Positions 1 through 8,211 of a stretch of DNA of 64,000 nucleotides are shown piece by piece. Source of the stretch: WHSW01 sp963749365 (GTDB lineage Bacteria > Actinomycetota > Thermoleophilia > Solirubrobacterales > 70-9); assembly GCA_963749365.1 (NCBI GenBank), contig CAVVME010000003.1, forward strand, positions 372,001 through 436,000, in the 5' to 3' direction. Under the pieces are notes generated by a model that ran no database searches, had not been told where the DNA came from, and was given only the letters and a program-made list of their open reading frames with translations. Every line of letters starts with the position of its first letter. Position 1 is the first letter of the stretch. The position numbers and the translations under genes are program-made.

Positions 1-491
1 CGCAGGCCTTGGAGGTGTCATAGGGATAGCGAGCCGCGAGCGCGGCCTCCTCGCGGTACGGAAGCTGGGGCTGTGATCCATAGGCGTGATCGGAGGAGGC
101 GACGACGATCCGCTCGATCGGAGCGCCCGCGTCGCGGGCGGCTCGACACGCCTCCAGCACCGTGTAGGTGCCGCGGATGTTGCTCTCCCAGGTCGAGTGA
201 GGGGAGCGGTTCGCGAACCCGACGATCGGCTGGGCGGCGAGGTGAAAGACGGCCCTCACCCGGTGCTCGGTGAGCGCGCCGCACGATCGCCTCGCGATCG
301 ATCACGTCGGCGCGGATCAGCCGGCAGCGAGGCGCGATCCCCTCGCGCCGAAAGCGCGACGCGGGCTCGAGGTCGCGGACCGGCGCGACCACCTGCGCGC
401 CCTCGTCGAGCAACCGCTCGGTGAGCCAGCAGCCGATGAATCCCTGGGCGCCGGTGACCAGCGCGGTTGTCTCTCCAAGGCCGTCCGTCAT
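1..491 (-). CDS. NDP-sugar dehydratase/epimerase, partial and frameshifted
   Basis: Extended short-chain dehydrogenase (SDR) acting on a nucleotide sugar. The start ATG is at 491, and the Rossmann motif TGAQGFIG lies at residues 13-20, followed by a DVIDREAIV segment. The reading frame is lost near residue 70, but translation resumes one frame over with ALTEHRVRAVFHLAAQPIV, then VVASSDHAYG and YPYDTSKA, the usual SDR Ser and YxxxK signatures. Deleting one base of the GG/CC pair at 279-280 restores a single frame that runs off the left edge. The family resembles CDP-glucose or GDP-mannose dehydratases; the substrate cannot be set from a fragment. It follows the epimerase at 508-1534 with a 16-base gap, so the two probably form one operon. 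Confidence 0.75.
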
Positions 492-507
492 CCGCGGGCG
501 GCGGAGA

Positions 508-1534
508 CTACGCCGCCCAGCGCAGGTTCGGGTCCAGTCGGCCCTCGTCGATCAGTCGCTTGATCTCTGCGATCCGGTGAAAGCGCGGGCTGTGGAACTC
601 GTCCGCGGTGATCTCGTGGCGGCGCAGCGCATCGAGCATCTGCTCGGCGCCGGCGCTGACCGTCCAGCGCGGGCTCGAAGCCGGGCAGCAGCTCACCGAC
701 CTTGTCGAAGCTGACCCGGTAGCTGCGGCGGTCGGGGCCGGCGTCGGGAGCGATCGAGATCGAGCTCTCGGGAGCCAGGCCATGGACGATCTCGGCGACC
801 TCGCGGACGCGGTAGTTCTCGTCGTTGCGCCCGACGTTGAAGGCCTGGTTGTGGACCCGCTCGCGGTCGGCCTCGAGCGCGGCGAGGAAGGCGCGCGAGA
901 TGTCCTCGATGTGAACCAACGGGCGCCACGGGCTGCCGTCGCTGAGCAGCCGCACCTGGCCCTCGGTCTGAGCGTGGCCGACGAGGTTGTTGACGACCAG
1001 GTCGCCGCGGTGGCGAAACGACTGCCCGTAGGCGGTCGCGTTGCGAAGGAAGGTGGGGCTGAACTCGTCGCCGGCGAGGGCGGCGATGTCCTGCTCGGCG
1101 AGGACCTTGGAGCGCCCGTACGGGGTCACCGGGTTGAGCGGCGCCTGCTCGTCGACCAGATCGGCGCCGGCGGCGCCGTAGAGGCTGCAGGAGGACGAGT
1201 AGAGGAACCGCGAGACCCCGGCGGACCTCGCCACCCGCGCCAGCCGAACCGAGGCCTCGTGGTTGATCTCATAGGTGACCTCGGGGTTGAGGTCGCCGAC
1301 CGGGTCGTTGGAGACCGCCGCCAGGTGGATCACCGCCTCGAAGCCGGCGAGCTGCGCTGCCTCGACGTCGCGCACGTCGATTCGCTGCTCGGGGATCTCG
1401 AAGCCGCGCTCGCCGAGGCCGCAATCCCCGAACAGGCACGAGTCGAGGCCGACCACGTCATGGCCGGCGCCCTGCAGCAGCGGCACCAGCGCGTCGCCGA
1501 TGTAGCCGTCGTGGCCCGTGACCAGGACCCTCAC
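508..1534 (-). CDS. NAD-dependent epimerase/dehydratase (frameshift near the C-terminus)
   Basis: SDR-family nucleotide-sugar epimerase/dehydratase of about 341 residues once repaired. The N-terminus MRVLVTGHDGYIG is the NAD-binding motif; VIHLAAVSNDP, SSSCSLYG and TPYGRSKVLAE (catalytic Tyr-x3-Lys) follow. After GFEP the frame breaks: one base too many in the GGG run at 671-673. In the shifted frame the chain continues RWTVSAGAEQML and ends LDPNLRWAA at 508. The total length of 1027 bases is one more than a multiple of three, which agrees. The start is GTG with a GGGAGA ribosome site upstream. It probably works with the neighbouring SDR gene in sugar-nucleotide or surface-glycan synthesis. 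Confidence 0.8.
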
Positions 1535-1632
1535 TGGCGTCTCCCGTCGATCACCGGAAAGCTAACGTTGGCAGGCGGGCGAAGCTCACCCTCAAGCGCT
1601 GCATGCCGATCTCGTGCCGCCACCGTGGCGGG

Positions 1633-2859
1633 CTAGGGAGCCTGCTCGCCCTCGACCCGGCGCAGGTCGTCGAGCTTGAAGTCGGGCTCGTCGCCGAACT
1701 CCCGCACCAGCCGGCGGCGGAAGAGGTCGTAGCGCCGGATCGCCTCGGTCCGCCGGCCGCGGTCGAGGCAGAGCTCGATGTACTGGCGCTGGACGTCGCT
1801 GTCGTAGGGCTCCATCTCGGCCAGGCGCCGGGCCTGGCGCGTGGCGAGGTCGAAATCGCCGTCGGCGAGCCGGAGCTCGACCAGAGCGCTCAGCGCCCGC
1901 CCGGCGAGCTCTCGCAGCCGGTCGCGCTCGGCGAGCGCCCACTCCGCGTAGGGCTCGTCGGCGAGGAAGTCGCCGCGGTAGAGATCGGTGGCCCGCTCGA
2001 GCCGGCGCAGGGCGGCGTCGCGCTCGCCCGCGAGCAGGGCGGCGAGCCCGGCGCTGACGAGCTGCTCGAACTCGGTCGCGTCGATCCAGACCCGCTCGGG
2101 GTCGAGGCGATAGCCGCCCCGGCGCGACTCGACGAAGGCGGAGGTCGTCTTCGGCCTTCGCTTCGGCTCGAGCCGGTTGCGCAATGCGTGCACGAAGTAG
2201 CGCACCGAGCTCAGGGCGCGGATGTCGCGCCCCGGCCACAGCGCCTGGGCGATCTGATCGGCGTCGGCGACATGACGGCGCGAGCAGACGAGGTACTTGA
2301 GCACCTGGCCCGGCCGCTGCTCGATCCACGCGCCCCCGATCGATCCCGCGGCCGCGCTTTCGACCCGGGTCTGGCCGAGCGCGAACACGCGCAGGCGCGG
2401 GGTCGTGGCGACGCCGCTCTCCTCCTTGCCCTCGGCGCCCAGTTCGGCGCGCAGGTGAAAGATCGCGCCGGGCTCGCCGCGAAGCGGCGCCACGGTCACC
2501 CAGGCCGTGCTCGCCGCGCTCGCTGAGCGAAGCTCGACTCGGATCTCAGCCGGCGCTGCCCCCTGATCGAGTGCCTCGCGGGTCAGGCAGCGGACGGGAT
2601 CGCCGTCCTGATCGTTGATCGCGTCGCAGATCAGATCGCAGCAGGTGAGCGGGGTCGGCAACGGGGCCTCGCGATCACCGAGCAGCAGTTCCCGACCGAT
2701 GCCGTTCATCTCGAGCACAGAGCCGCTCTGCTCGACCGTGAACAGCCCATAGGGGATCTGCTCGAACAGATCCTCAACCGGTTGCTCGTCGCGAGCGGGC
2801 TGCCGATCCTCGCCATGCGTGCGCTGGCCGCGCTCGAGCGCGTTCTCAAGCCGTTTCAA
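1633..2859 (-). CDS. SARP-family transcriptional regulator with N-terminal PAS-like domain
   Basis: Predicted cytoplasmic transcription activator of about 408 residues. Three regions can be read. A PAS-like sensor (roughly residues 30-150: DLFEQIPYGLFTVEQSG, VLEMNGIGRELLLG, a Cys-rich TCCDLICDAI) comes first. An OmpR-type winged helix follows (about 180-265: LRVFALGQTRV, ALWPGRDIRALSSVRYFVHALRNRLE, ESRRGGYRLD). A bacterial transcriptional activation domain of TPR-like helices (about 280-400) ends the protein. TTG at 2859 is chosen because AGGGGGAA lies just upstream; a longer TTG start at 2916 is possible. It is divergent from the ECF sigma gene. The ligand is unknown; the Cys-rich stretch in the PAS region may hint at redox or metal sensing. 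Confidence 0.8.
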   Translation of the reverse strand: MKRLENALERGQRTHGEDRQPARDEQPVEDLFEQIPYGLFTVEQSGSVLEMNGIGRELLLGDREAPLPTPLTCCDLICDAINDQDGDPVRCLTREALDQGAAPAEIRVELRSASAASTAWVTVAPLRGEPGAIFHLRAELGAEGKEESGVATTPRLRVFALGQTRVESAAAGSIGGAWIEQRPGQVLKYLVCSRRHVADADQIAQALWPGRDIRALSSVRYFVHALRNRLEPKRRPKTTSAFVESRRGGYRLDPERVWIDATEFEQLVSAGLAALLAGERDAALRRLERATDLYRGDFLADEPYAEWALAERDRLRELAGRALSALVELRLADGDFDLATRQARRLAEMEPYDSDVQRQYIELCLDRGRRTEAIRRYDLFRRRLVREFGDEPDFKLDDLRRVEGEQAP

Positions 2860-2916
2860 GTTGCGTTCCCCCTGATGCCCCGTGGCAGTGATACGGCAAG
2901 CCGGCGGAGCCGTCAA

Positions 2917-3073
2917 GTCGGAGATCCGGCCAAATCACCAGCCAACAGGACAATTTCTCGTCTCTAATCTCAGGCTAACGCGAATCCCGGTTCCGAGCAA
3001 GCGGGCGGCCCCTAAGGTCGCGCGCCGGAGTCCTAGGAGGGGGCTTCGAGTATCCATCGGAGGGGGTTCAAAA
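2917..3073. promoter_or_regulatory. Divergent intergenic region between SARP regulator and ECF sigma gene
   Basis: This spacer is clearly richer in A+T than its surroundings (2930-2985) and should hold promoters for both divergent genes. Candidate -10-like hexamers such as TAATCT and TAACGC are visible, but no convincing -35/-10 pair can be assigned by eye. A strong ribosome site, GGAGGGGG, occupies 3059-3066, eight bases before the TTG chosen for the sigma factor. Confidence 0.4.
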
Positions 3074-3748
3074 TTGAGCGGTGAGCGCGACGTGCGTGAC
3101 GGCGGGACTGACATGGTGTCGGTGTTCTCGATCAAGCGGTCTCTCAAGGACGAGGGTGACCCGGATCTTGTAAGGCGGGAGATCGCCCGCGCCAAGGAAG
3201 GTGACCCGGAGGCGCTTCATCGCCTCTACGAGCGCTACGCGGACAACGTGTTCAGCTACGTGCGGTCGATCCTTCACGACGATCATGAGGCCGAGGACGT
3301 GACGCAGCACGTGTTCACGAAGCTGCTGACCCGGATCGCGGGCTACGAGGAGCGCTCGGTGCCGTTCACCGCCTGGCTCTTGCGGATCGCCCGTAACTGC
3401 GCGATCGACCACCTGCGCAGCAGGCGTGCGATCTGCTGCGAGGAGGTCCCGGCGGTCGACGGCCCGGCGTTCGATGCGGTCGCTTCCGATCGGCGGCACG
3501 CGGTCGAGGACGCGCTCGGCTCGCTCACCGACGGGCAGCGACAAGTGGTCGTCCTGCGCCACGTGATGGGCTTCTCGGCGCGCGAGATCGCCTCGCAGAT
3601 GGGCAAGAGCGAAGGGGCGATCCACACCCTCCATTGCCGGGCGCGACGGGCGCTGCGCTCGGAGCTGGTTCGGCGCGAGGTCGCACCGGTCACCGCGCGG
3701 CGCCGTGGCGCCACGCCGAGCCACCGAGAGGTGCCCGCCAAAGCGTAA
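3074..3748 (+). CDS. ECF-type RNA polymerase sigma factor
   Basis: Sigma-70 family extracytoplasmic-function factor, about 224 residues. Region 2 is clear (HRLYERYADNVFSYV, HEAEDVTQHVFTKLL, FTAWLLRIARNCAIDHLR), as is region 4 (LTDGQRQVVVLRHVMGFSAREIA, MGKSEGAIHTLHCRARRALR). TTG at 3074 is favoured by the GGAGGGGG ribosome site; ATG at 3113 is an internal alternative. No anti-sigma gene adjoins it. Instead a SARP regulator lies divergently upstream and a small HTH protein follows, which suggests a local regulatory relay. The target promoters are unknown. Confidence 0.85.
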   Translation: MSGERDVRDGGTDMVSVFSIKRSLKDEGDPDLVRREIARAKEGDPEALHRLYERYADNVFSYVRSILHDDHEAEDVTQHVFTKLLTRIAGYEERSVPFTAWLLRIARNCAIDHLRSRRAICCEEVPAVDGPAFDAVASDRRHAVEDALGSLTDGQRQVVVLRHVMGFSAREIASQMGKSEGAIHTLHCRARRALRSELVRREVAPVTARRRGATPSHREVPAKA

Positions 3749-3779
3749 GAAGCGCGGGCCACCGTCCGTATCTCAGGCG

Positions 3780-4169
3780 GTGGCTGTGAATGGCGACATC
3801 AGGGTCGCGGAGCACGCCAACTCGGACCAGTCGGAGGTCGCACCAAGCGGGGAGGGTTCGAAGCGCGAGAGGCTCTCGAGAATGCTCGTCGCCGAGCGCG
3901 GCAAGCTCGCGACTCGGGCGAGCGGGCCGCTGTCGCGCCGGGAGACCCAATTGCTGCGCTTCGCGATCCAGGGGCTGACCAACAACGAGATCGCAAGCCG
4001 CCTCCGGCTTTCCGCCACCGCCGTCAAGAGGCAGCTCAGGTCGACCTTCGCCAGCCTGGCGCGCAGCGGCGCCGACCGGCCCGGCGACGCTCCCGGCGCC
4101 GACGAGCCGGCACGCAGCGCCGCCGACACCGACTCATCCGCCGCCGAGGCGACGGGCCGACGGGGGTAG
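3780..4169 (+). CDS. Small LuxR/GerE-type helix-turn-helix protein
   Basis: About 129 residues with one recognisable domain, a LuxR/GerE HTH in the middle (LSRRETQLLRFAIQGLTNNEIA, SATAVKRQLRSTFASLAR). The flanks are low complexity and charged or Ala-rich. There is no receiver or sensor domain, so it is an orphan DNA-binding output module. GTG at 3780 or GTG at 3786 are the candidate starts, just downstream of the sigma stop; neither is backed by a perfect ribosome site. Position suggests cotranscription with the ECF sigma factor and perhaps a role in controlling the adjacent sugar genes. Confidence 0.65.
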   Translation: MAVNGDIRVAEHANSDQSEVAPSGEGSKRERLSRMLVAERGKLATRASGPLSRRETQLLRFAIQGLTNNEIASRLRLSATAVKRQLRSTFASLARSGADRPGDAPGADEPARSAADTDSSAAEATGRRG

Positions 4170-4171
4170 CT

Positions 4172-5299
4172 CTGTCCACCGCCCCGCGCGCGACGCGAGG
4201 TCGCGGCGTTCCGTTTGTCGATCTGCGACGCCAGCACTCCGAGCTCGCCCGCGAGCTGAGGGCAGCGCTCGACGGCGTCGTCAGCCGCAGCGACCTGGTG
4301 CTCGGCGAAGAGGTCGGGGCGTTTGAGCGCGAGTTCGCCGGCTACTGCGGCGTGCGCCACGCCGTCGGCGTCTCATCCGGGACCCGGGCGCTGACCCTCG
4401 CCCTGATCGCCGCCGGGCTCGGCCCCGGCGAGGAGGTCATCGTTCCCGCCCATGCCCCGATCACCTCCGCGCTCGGCGTCCTGCACGCGGGCGCCACCCC
4501 GGTGCTCTGTGACGTGCGGGCCGACACCGGCTTGATCAACTGTGCCTCGGCGGCCGAGGTGACCGGTGGTCGGACCGCCGCCGTGCTCGCCGTGCACCTC
4601 TACGGGCAGATCTGCGACATGAACGAGGTCCGGACGTTCGCCGAGCGCCACGGGCTGCTCGTGATCGAGGACGCCGCGGAGGCGCCCGGCGCCCGTTTCG
4701 AGGGCGCGCGGGCGGGTGCGCTGGGCGACGTGGCCGCGTTCAGCTTTCACCCGCGGCGAAACCTTGGCTCGCTCGGCGACGGGGGGGCGGTCTGCACCGA
4801 CGACGCGACGATCGCAAGGCGCGTTCGCCGCCTGCGAGACCTCGGCCAGCGCCGCGCCGGAGAGCATGTCGAGATCGGGTTCGAGGCGCGCCTTCACGAT
4901 CCCCAGGCCGCGGTGCTGCGGGTCAAGCTCCGCCACCTCGACGACAAGAACGCGGCTCGTCGAGCCAGGGCCGCGCTGTACTCGACCGTCCTGCCGGAGG
5001 CCGTGACCACGCTCTGGGAGCACCCGCGCGGAGAATGCGTCTACCACCTGTTCCCGATCCGGGTCTCGAGCCGCGACCGGGTGCTCGAGCGACTGCGCGC
5101 CGTGGGGATCGACGCCGGGGTCCACTACGCGCCCGCCCTGCACGAGCAGCCAGTCCTCGCGGGCCACCGGCTCGCGCACGGGGGCGTCGCGGCGACCGAG
5201 GAGTGGGCGGCCGAGGAGCTCTCGTTGCCGATGTTCCCCGAGCTCACAGTCGAGGAAGTGCATCGGGTCGCCGAGGCCGTCACCCGGGCCGTCGACTGA
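4172..5299 (+). CDS. DegT/DnrJ/EryC1-family aminotransferase homologue lacking the PLP lysine
   Basis: Fold-type I PLP-family sugar aminotransferase homologue. Conserved blocks are VPFVDLRRQHSEL, EFAGYCGVRHAVGVSSGT, GPGEEVIVPAHAPI, HLYGQICDM, VIEDAAEAPGA and a C-terminal VHYAPALHEQP. The block that normally carries the Schiff-base lysine (HPxKNLG) reads HPRRNLG, so Arg replaces Lys at about residue 196. The frame is open back to 4172 but holds no ATG, GTG or TTG before VPFVDL. CTG at 4172, five bases after a GGGGG run, is the best visible start; a base error is an alternative. It abuts the LuxR-type gene. It may be a non-classical enzyme or a regulatory homologue. Confidence 0.75.
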   Translation: MSTAPRATRGRGVPFVDLRRQHSELARELRAALDGVVSRSDLVLGEEVGAFEREFAGYCGVRHAVGVSSGTRALTLALIAAGLGPGEEVIVPAHAPITSALGVLHAGATPVLCDVRADTGLINCASAAEVTGGRTAAVLAVHLYGQICDMNEVRTFAERHGLLVIEDAAEAPGARFEGARAGALGDVAAFSFHPRRNLGSLGDGGAVCTDDATIARRVRRLRDLGQRRAGEHVEIGFEARLHDPQAAVLRVKLRHLDDKNAARRARAALYSTVLPEAVTTLWEHPRGECVYHLFPIRVSSRDRVLERLRAVGIDAGVHYAPALHEQPVLAGHRLAHGGVAATEEWAAEELSLPMFPELTVEEVHRVAEAVTRAVD

Positions 5300-5314
5300 G
5301 CACTCCGCCGCCGA

Positions 5315-5387
5315 CGCGCCCGGCAGGATTCGAACCTGCGACTTCTGCCTCCGGAGGGCAGCGCTCTATCCACTGAGCTACGGGCGC
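5315..5387 (-). tRNA. tRNA-Arg (anticodon CCG)
   Basis: A full cloverleaf reads on the minus strand. The 7-bp acceptor GCGCCCG/CGGGCGC, a D arm GCTC...GAGC, an anticodon stem CTGCC/GGCAG around loop CTCCGGA (anticodon CCG), and a T arm GCAGG-TTCGAAT-CCTGC are all present, with a G discriminator. The 3' CCA is not encoded, so maturation needs RNase Z and CCA addition. A TAGACT hexamer on the same strand (5398-5403) sits about ten bases from the mature 5' end and is a likely -10 element. Confidence 0.95.
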
Positions 5388-5397
5388 TCAGCCGCGC

Positions 5398-5423
5398 AGT
5401 CTAGGCGGCCGCGGGACTACGCT
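5398..5423. promoter_or_regulatory. Divergent -10 elements for tRNA-Arg and rnz
   Basis: On the minus strand TAGACT (5398-5403) precedes the tRNA by ten bases. On the plus strand TACGCT (5418-5423) precedes the ATG of rnz by seven bases, the spacing of a leaderless transcript. No clear -35 boxes are visible. Confidence 0.45.
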
Positions 5424-5430
5424 CCCGGCG

Positions 5431-6396
5431 ATGGAGATGGACCTCGTCTTCCTCGGCACCGGGGGATCGGTGCCGACCGCGCGGCGCTCGACCGCCTGCC
5501 TGCTCGCCCGGGCCGGTGGCGACAAGCTGCTCTTCGACTGCGGCGAGGGGTCGCAGCGCCAGATGCAGCGCTCGACCGGGCTCGTCGCCCTCGACGAGAT
5601 CTACGTCACCCACCTGCACGCCGACCACTACCTCGGCATCCCCGGGCTGCTGAAGACCTACGACCTCGGCAGTCGAGAGCGGGGCCTGCGGGTGATCGGG
5701 CCACCGGGCCTGATCGAGCTGTTCAAGTCCCTGCGACGGATCTTCGGCCGGCTCTCATACGAGCTCGAGCTGGTCGAGATCGAGCCGGGCGAGGCGGTGC
5801 GACGCGACGGCTATGAGGTGCGGGCGTTCGCGGTCGAGCACCGAACCGCCGCCTTCGGCTACGCGCTGATCGAGGACCCGCGCCCGGGCCGCTTTGATCC
5901 CGAGGCCGCCGCCCGGCTCGGGATTAGCGCCGGACCCGAGTTCAAGCGGCTCCAGGACGGCGAGCCGGTCGAGGGAAACTCGGGCACGGTTACGCCCGAG
6001 CAGGTGATGGGAGAACCCCGCCCGGGGCGCAAGCTGGTGATCAGCGGCGACACCGCGCCGTGCGAGATGACCGCGATCGCCGCCCACCAGGCCCAGGTCC
6101 TCGTCCATGACGCGAGCTTCGCCGACGCCGAGGCCGAGCGTGCCCGCGAGACCGGGCACTCGACCGCCCGCGAGGCGGCGAAGCTGGCCGCCGGCGCCGC
6201 GGTCGGGATCCTCGCCCTGGTGCACGTCTCCTCGCGCTATGACGTGCGCGAGGTGCTCTCCGAGGCGACGGGGGAGTTCGAGCGCACGGTCGCGCCGCGG
6301 GACTTCGATCTGCTCGAGATCCCCTTTCCCGAGCGCGGCGCGCCGCGGCTGATCGAGCGCGGGGCGCGCCCACGGCGCGAGGCGCCGGCCGAGTGA
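5431..6396 (+). CDS. rnz: Ribonuclease Z (tRNA 3'-endonuclease)
   Basis: Metallo-beta-lactamase enzyme that cuts the 3' trailer from tRNA precursors lacking an encoded CCA. The 321-residue chain starts MEMDLVFLGTGGSVPT and has FDCGEGSQRQM, the zinc motif THLHADHYLGIPGL (about residues 59-72), AVEHRTAAFGYAL, SGDTAPC, DASF with GHSTAREAA, and HVSSRY, all in the expected order and at typical length. It is transcribed away from a CCA-less tRNA-Arg. The ATG follows a TANNNT hexamer by seven bases, with no ribosome site. Confidence 0.93.
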   Translation: MEMDLVFLGTGGSVPTARRSTACLLARAGGDKLLFDCGEGSQRQMQRSTGLVALDEIYVTHLHADHYLGIPGLLKTYDLGSRERGLRVIGPPGLIELFKSLRRIFGRLSYELELVEIEPGEAVRRDGYEVRAFAVEHRTAAFGYALIEDPRPGRFDPEAAARLGISAGPEFKRLQDGEPVEGNSGTVTPEQVMGEPRPGRKLVISGDTAPCEMTAIAAHQAQVLVHDASFADAEAERARETGHSTAREAAKLAAGAAVGILALVHVSSRYDVREVLSEATGEFERTVAPRDFDLLEIPFPERGAPRLIERGARPRREAPAE

Positions 6397-6469
6397 ACGA
6401 CGGCCTGCATCGCGGATAAGCGGTGTAGCGGCAACAGGGGGACCATCGCGGACCCCGTAACCGGACGGG

Positions 6470-7183
6470 ATGAGTCGAGCCCATGGCCACCGACCGAGCA
6501 TGCCGCGAGACGCCGTGCTCGCGCTGCTGGCGGCGATCACCGGTGCCTGCGTGGCGTCCAACTCGGCGTCGGCGGCTGCCCCGCACGTGATCCAGGCCGG
6601 GGAGACGCTGTGGTCGGTCTCGGCGGCTAACAACCTGACCACGAGGACGGTCGCCGCCTACAACGGGCTCTCCGAGGACAGCCAGGTGGTCGAGGGTCAG
6701 ACGATCCAGGTCCCGACCGTGGAGGAGGGCGCGGCAGCGCTGGCCGCGGCGGGGATCGTGCCGGGGACCACCACGACCGCGGCGCCGACGGAATCGGTCG
6801 CGCCGGTGCCGGCGCCCGGCTCGACCTACGGCCTCGGGCACATCCCGTCGCCCTGGGGCGAGCTGCATCTAGACCCGGCGGCAGCGGAGTCCTGGAACTT
6901 GATGCGCGAGGCGGCGCTGGCGCAGTTCGGGGTCGACCTGCATCCCGACGGGCCGCTCTCCGCTTATCGCACCTATGAGCAGCAGGCTTATCTCTACGAC
7001 CTCTACCTCGCCGGCCAGGGTGCGCCGGCCAACCCACCGGGCAGCTCGACCCACGAGCTCGGCCTCTCGGTCGACGTCGCCGAGCCGGTGATGCGCGACG
7101 TGATCGACCAGATCGGCGCCGCCTACGGCTGGGCCGGGACGATCCCCTCGGAGTGGTGGCACGTCGCCTACATGGGCGGCTGA
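6470..7183 (+). CDS. Secreted LysM-domain D-alanyl-D-alanine carboxypeptidase (VanY-like)
   Basis: Cell-wall peptidase of 237 residues. An N-terminal hydrophobic segment (DAVLALLAAITGACVASNSASA) is a probable signal peptide. A LysM peptidoglycan-binding domain follows (about residues 38-82: VIQAGETLWSVSAANNLT, QVVEGQTIQVPT), then a Thr/Pro-rich linker and a VanY/DD-carboxypeptidase domain from about residue 115. Zinc and catalytic motifs are visible: SAYRTYEQQAYLY, SSTHELGLSVDV (SxHxxGxxxD) and EWWHVAY. It should trim D-Ala from stem peptides outside the membrane. It stands alone between rnz and a convergent hydrolase gene. Confidence 0.85.
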   Translation: MSRAHGHRPSMPRDAVLALLAAITGACVASNSASAAAPHVIQAGETLWSVSAANNLTTRTVAAYNGLSEDSQVVEGQTIQVPTVEEGAAALAAAGIVPGTTTTAAPTESVAPVPAPGSTYGLGHIPSPWGELHLDPAAAESWNLMREAALAQFGVDLHPDGPLSAYRTYEQQAYLYDLYLAGQGAPANPPGSSTHELGLSVDVAEPVMRDVIDQIGAAYGWAGTIPSEWWHVAYMGG

Positions 7184-7212
7184 GCAGCCACCGCGGCGAC
7201 GATCCCGACCGA

Positions 7213-8085
7213 TCAGCCCAGCGGCGCGACGTGGTCGGCGATCGCGTAGGCGAGCGGCTCGGCCTGGTCCTCCTGGAGGAAGTGCTTGGCCGGGAGCAGG
7301 ATCGCGTCCTCGACCCCGAGCACCCGCTGAACGTCGCGCATCTGCTCGAGCCCGAGCGCGGGATCGTCCTCGCCCCAGACGACCAGCGCCGGCCAGCGAT
7401 GCTCGGCCAGGCCCTGGTGGAGGAAGCGCTGCTTTGCCTCGGTGAGCTCGAAGCCGCGCATGATCCGCAGGAAGGCGCGCCCGCCGTCGAGCCGGTGGAC
7501 GAGCTCGTGGTAGGCGTAGATCTCCGCCTTTGACATCGCCCGGCGGTCGCCGAGGCCCTGCTGGCGAAACAGGGAGGCGAACACCGGCTGCGGGGTGGCG
7601 CCGAGCCAGAGCGGGCCAAGGCCGGGGATCGCGAACGGGCGCATCGGCCAGGGACGGCGAAATCCGGCCGGGCTGAGCAGGGTGTTGAGCGCGGTGAGCG
7701 ACTGGACCCGCTCGGGGTGGTGGATCGCCCACTCGCAGCCGATCGGTCCGCCGATGTCGTGGACGACCAGATGACAACGCTCGATCTCGAGCGCCTCCAG
7801 CGCCTCGTCGAGCCAGCGGGCGAGGCCCGACCAGGTGTAGTCGAAGGCGGTCGGGCGGTCGGCGAGGCCGAGGCCCGGGAAGTCGAGCGCCACCGCACGC
7901 AGCCCCTGGTCGGCGAGCGGCGCCATCATCTTCCGGTACAGGAACGAGCTCGCCGGCACCCCGTGCAGGAGCACGACGACGGGGCCGCGCCCGTGCTCGC
8001 GGACGAAGCTGCGCACGCCGCCGGCGGTGAACCGGCGCCCGGCGGCGCTATGGATCCCGATCACCTGCGCGACGTCGGCGTGCAT
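7213..8085 (-). CDS. Alpha/beta hydrolase, haloalkane dehalogenase/epoxide hydrolase-like
   Basis: A 290-residue alpha/beta-hydrolase with an Asp nucleophile. The oxyanion motif HGVPASS is at about 41-47, the nucleophile elbow VHDIGG has Asp110, GEDDP near 239-242 supplies the acid, and His268 in LLPAKHF completes the triad. An Asp nucleophile followed by GG points to the haloalkane dehalogenase or epoxide hydrolase group. The residue after the Asp is Ile rather than the Trp typical of haloalkane dehalogenases, so the halogen-binding pocket may differ. The substrate is unknown. It is convergent with the LysM/VanY gene and divergent from the pyr operon. Confidence 0.8.
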   Translation of the reverse strand: MHADVAQVIGIHSAAGRRFTAGGVRSFVREHGRGPVVVLLHGVPASSFLYRKMMAPLADQGLRAVALDFPGLGLADRPTAFDYTWSGLARWLDEALEALEIERCHLVVHDIGGPIGCEWAIHHPERVQSLTALNTLLSPAGFRRPWPMRPFAIPGLGPLWLGATPQPVFASLFRQQGLGDRRAMSKAEIYAYHELVHRLDGGRAFLRIMRGFELTEAKQRFLHQGLAEHRWPALVVWGEDDPALGLEQMRDVQRVLGVEDAILLPAKHFLQEDQAEPLAYAIADHVAPLG

Positions 8086-8154
8086 CGGCGGATGATTACC
8101 GCAAGCTGGGCGAATCGTCGTCGCCGAGGCGCCGGCGCTCGCCGGTGCCCTTGC

Positions 8155-8160
8155 TAGGCT
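8155..8160 (+). promoter_or_regulatory. -10 element of the pyr operon
   Basis: TAGGCT lies 52 bases before the pyrR start. A transcript from it would begin near 8167 and carry a short leader containing the PyrR-binding hairpin, unlike most promoters in this window, which abut the start codon. Confidence 0.45.
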
Positions 8161-8171
8161 CGCCCTGTCGG

Positions 8172-8206
8172 TTCCTTTAACCCGGTCCCGCGAGGCCAGG
8201 AAGGAG
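8172..8206 (+). promoter_or_regulatory. PyrR-binding hairpin overlapping the pyrR ribosome binding site
   Basis: The leader RNA folds as UUCCU (8172-8176) with AGGAA (8198-8202), an internal bulge, then GGUC (8184-8187) with GGCC (8194-8197) around a CCGCGA hexaloop. The UCCCGCGAGG core matches the known PyrR anti-antiterminator loop (consensus UCCNGNGAGG). The lower stem merges into the ribosome site AAGGAG (8201-8206). There is no terminator nearby, so the sequence suggests translational repression by UMP-bound PyrR, as proposed in mycobacteria, rather than Bacillus-type attenuation. Confidence 0.75.
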
Positions 8207-8211
8207 CGTTG

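Noticed and set aside
5035..5376. An open frame whose tail contains a GFEPATSASG-like string
   Set aside because: That string is the well-known spurious translation of a tRNA T arm; the region is the minus-strand tRNA-Arg and the 3' end of the DegT-like gene.
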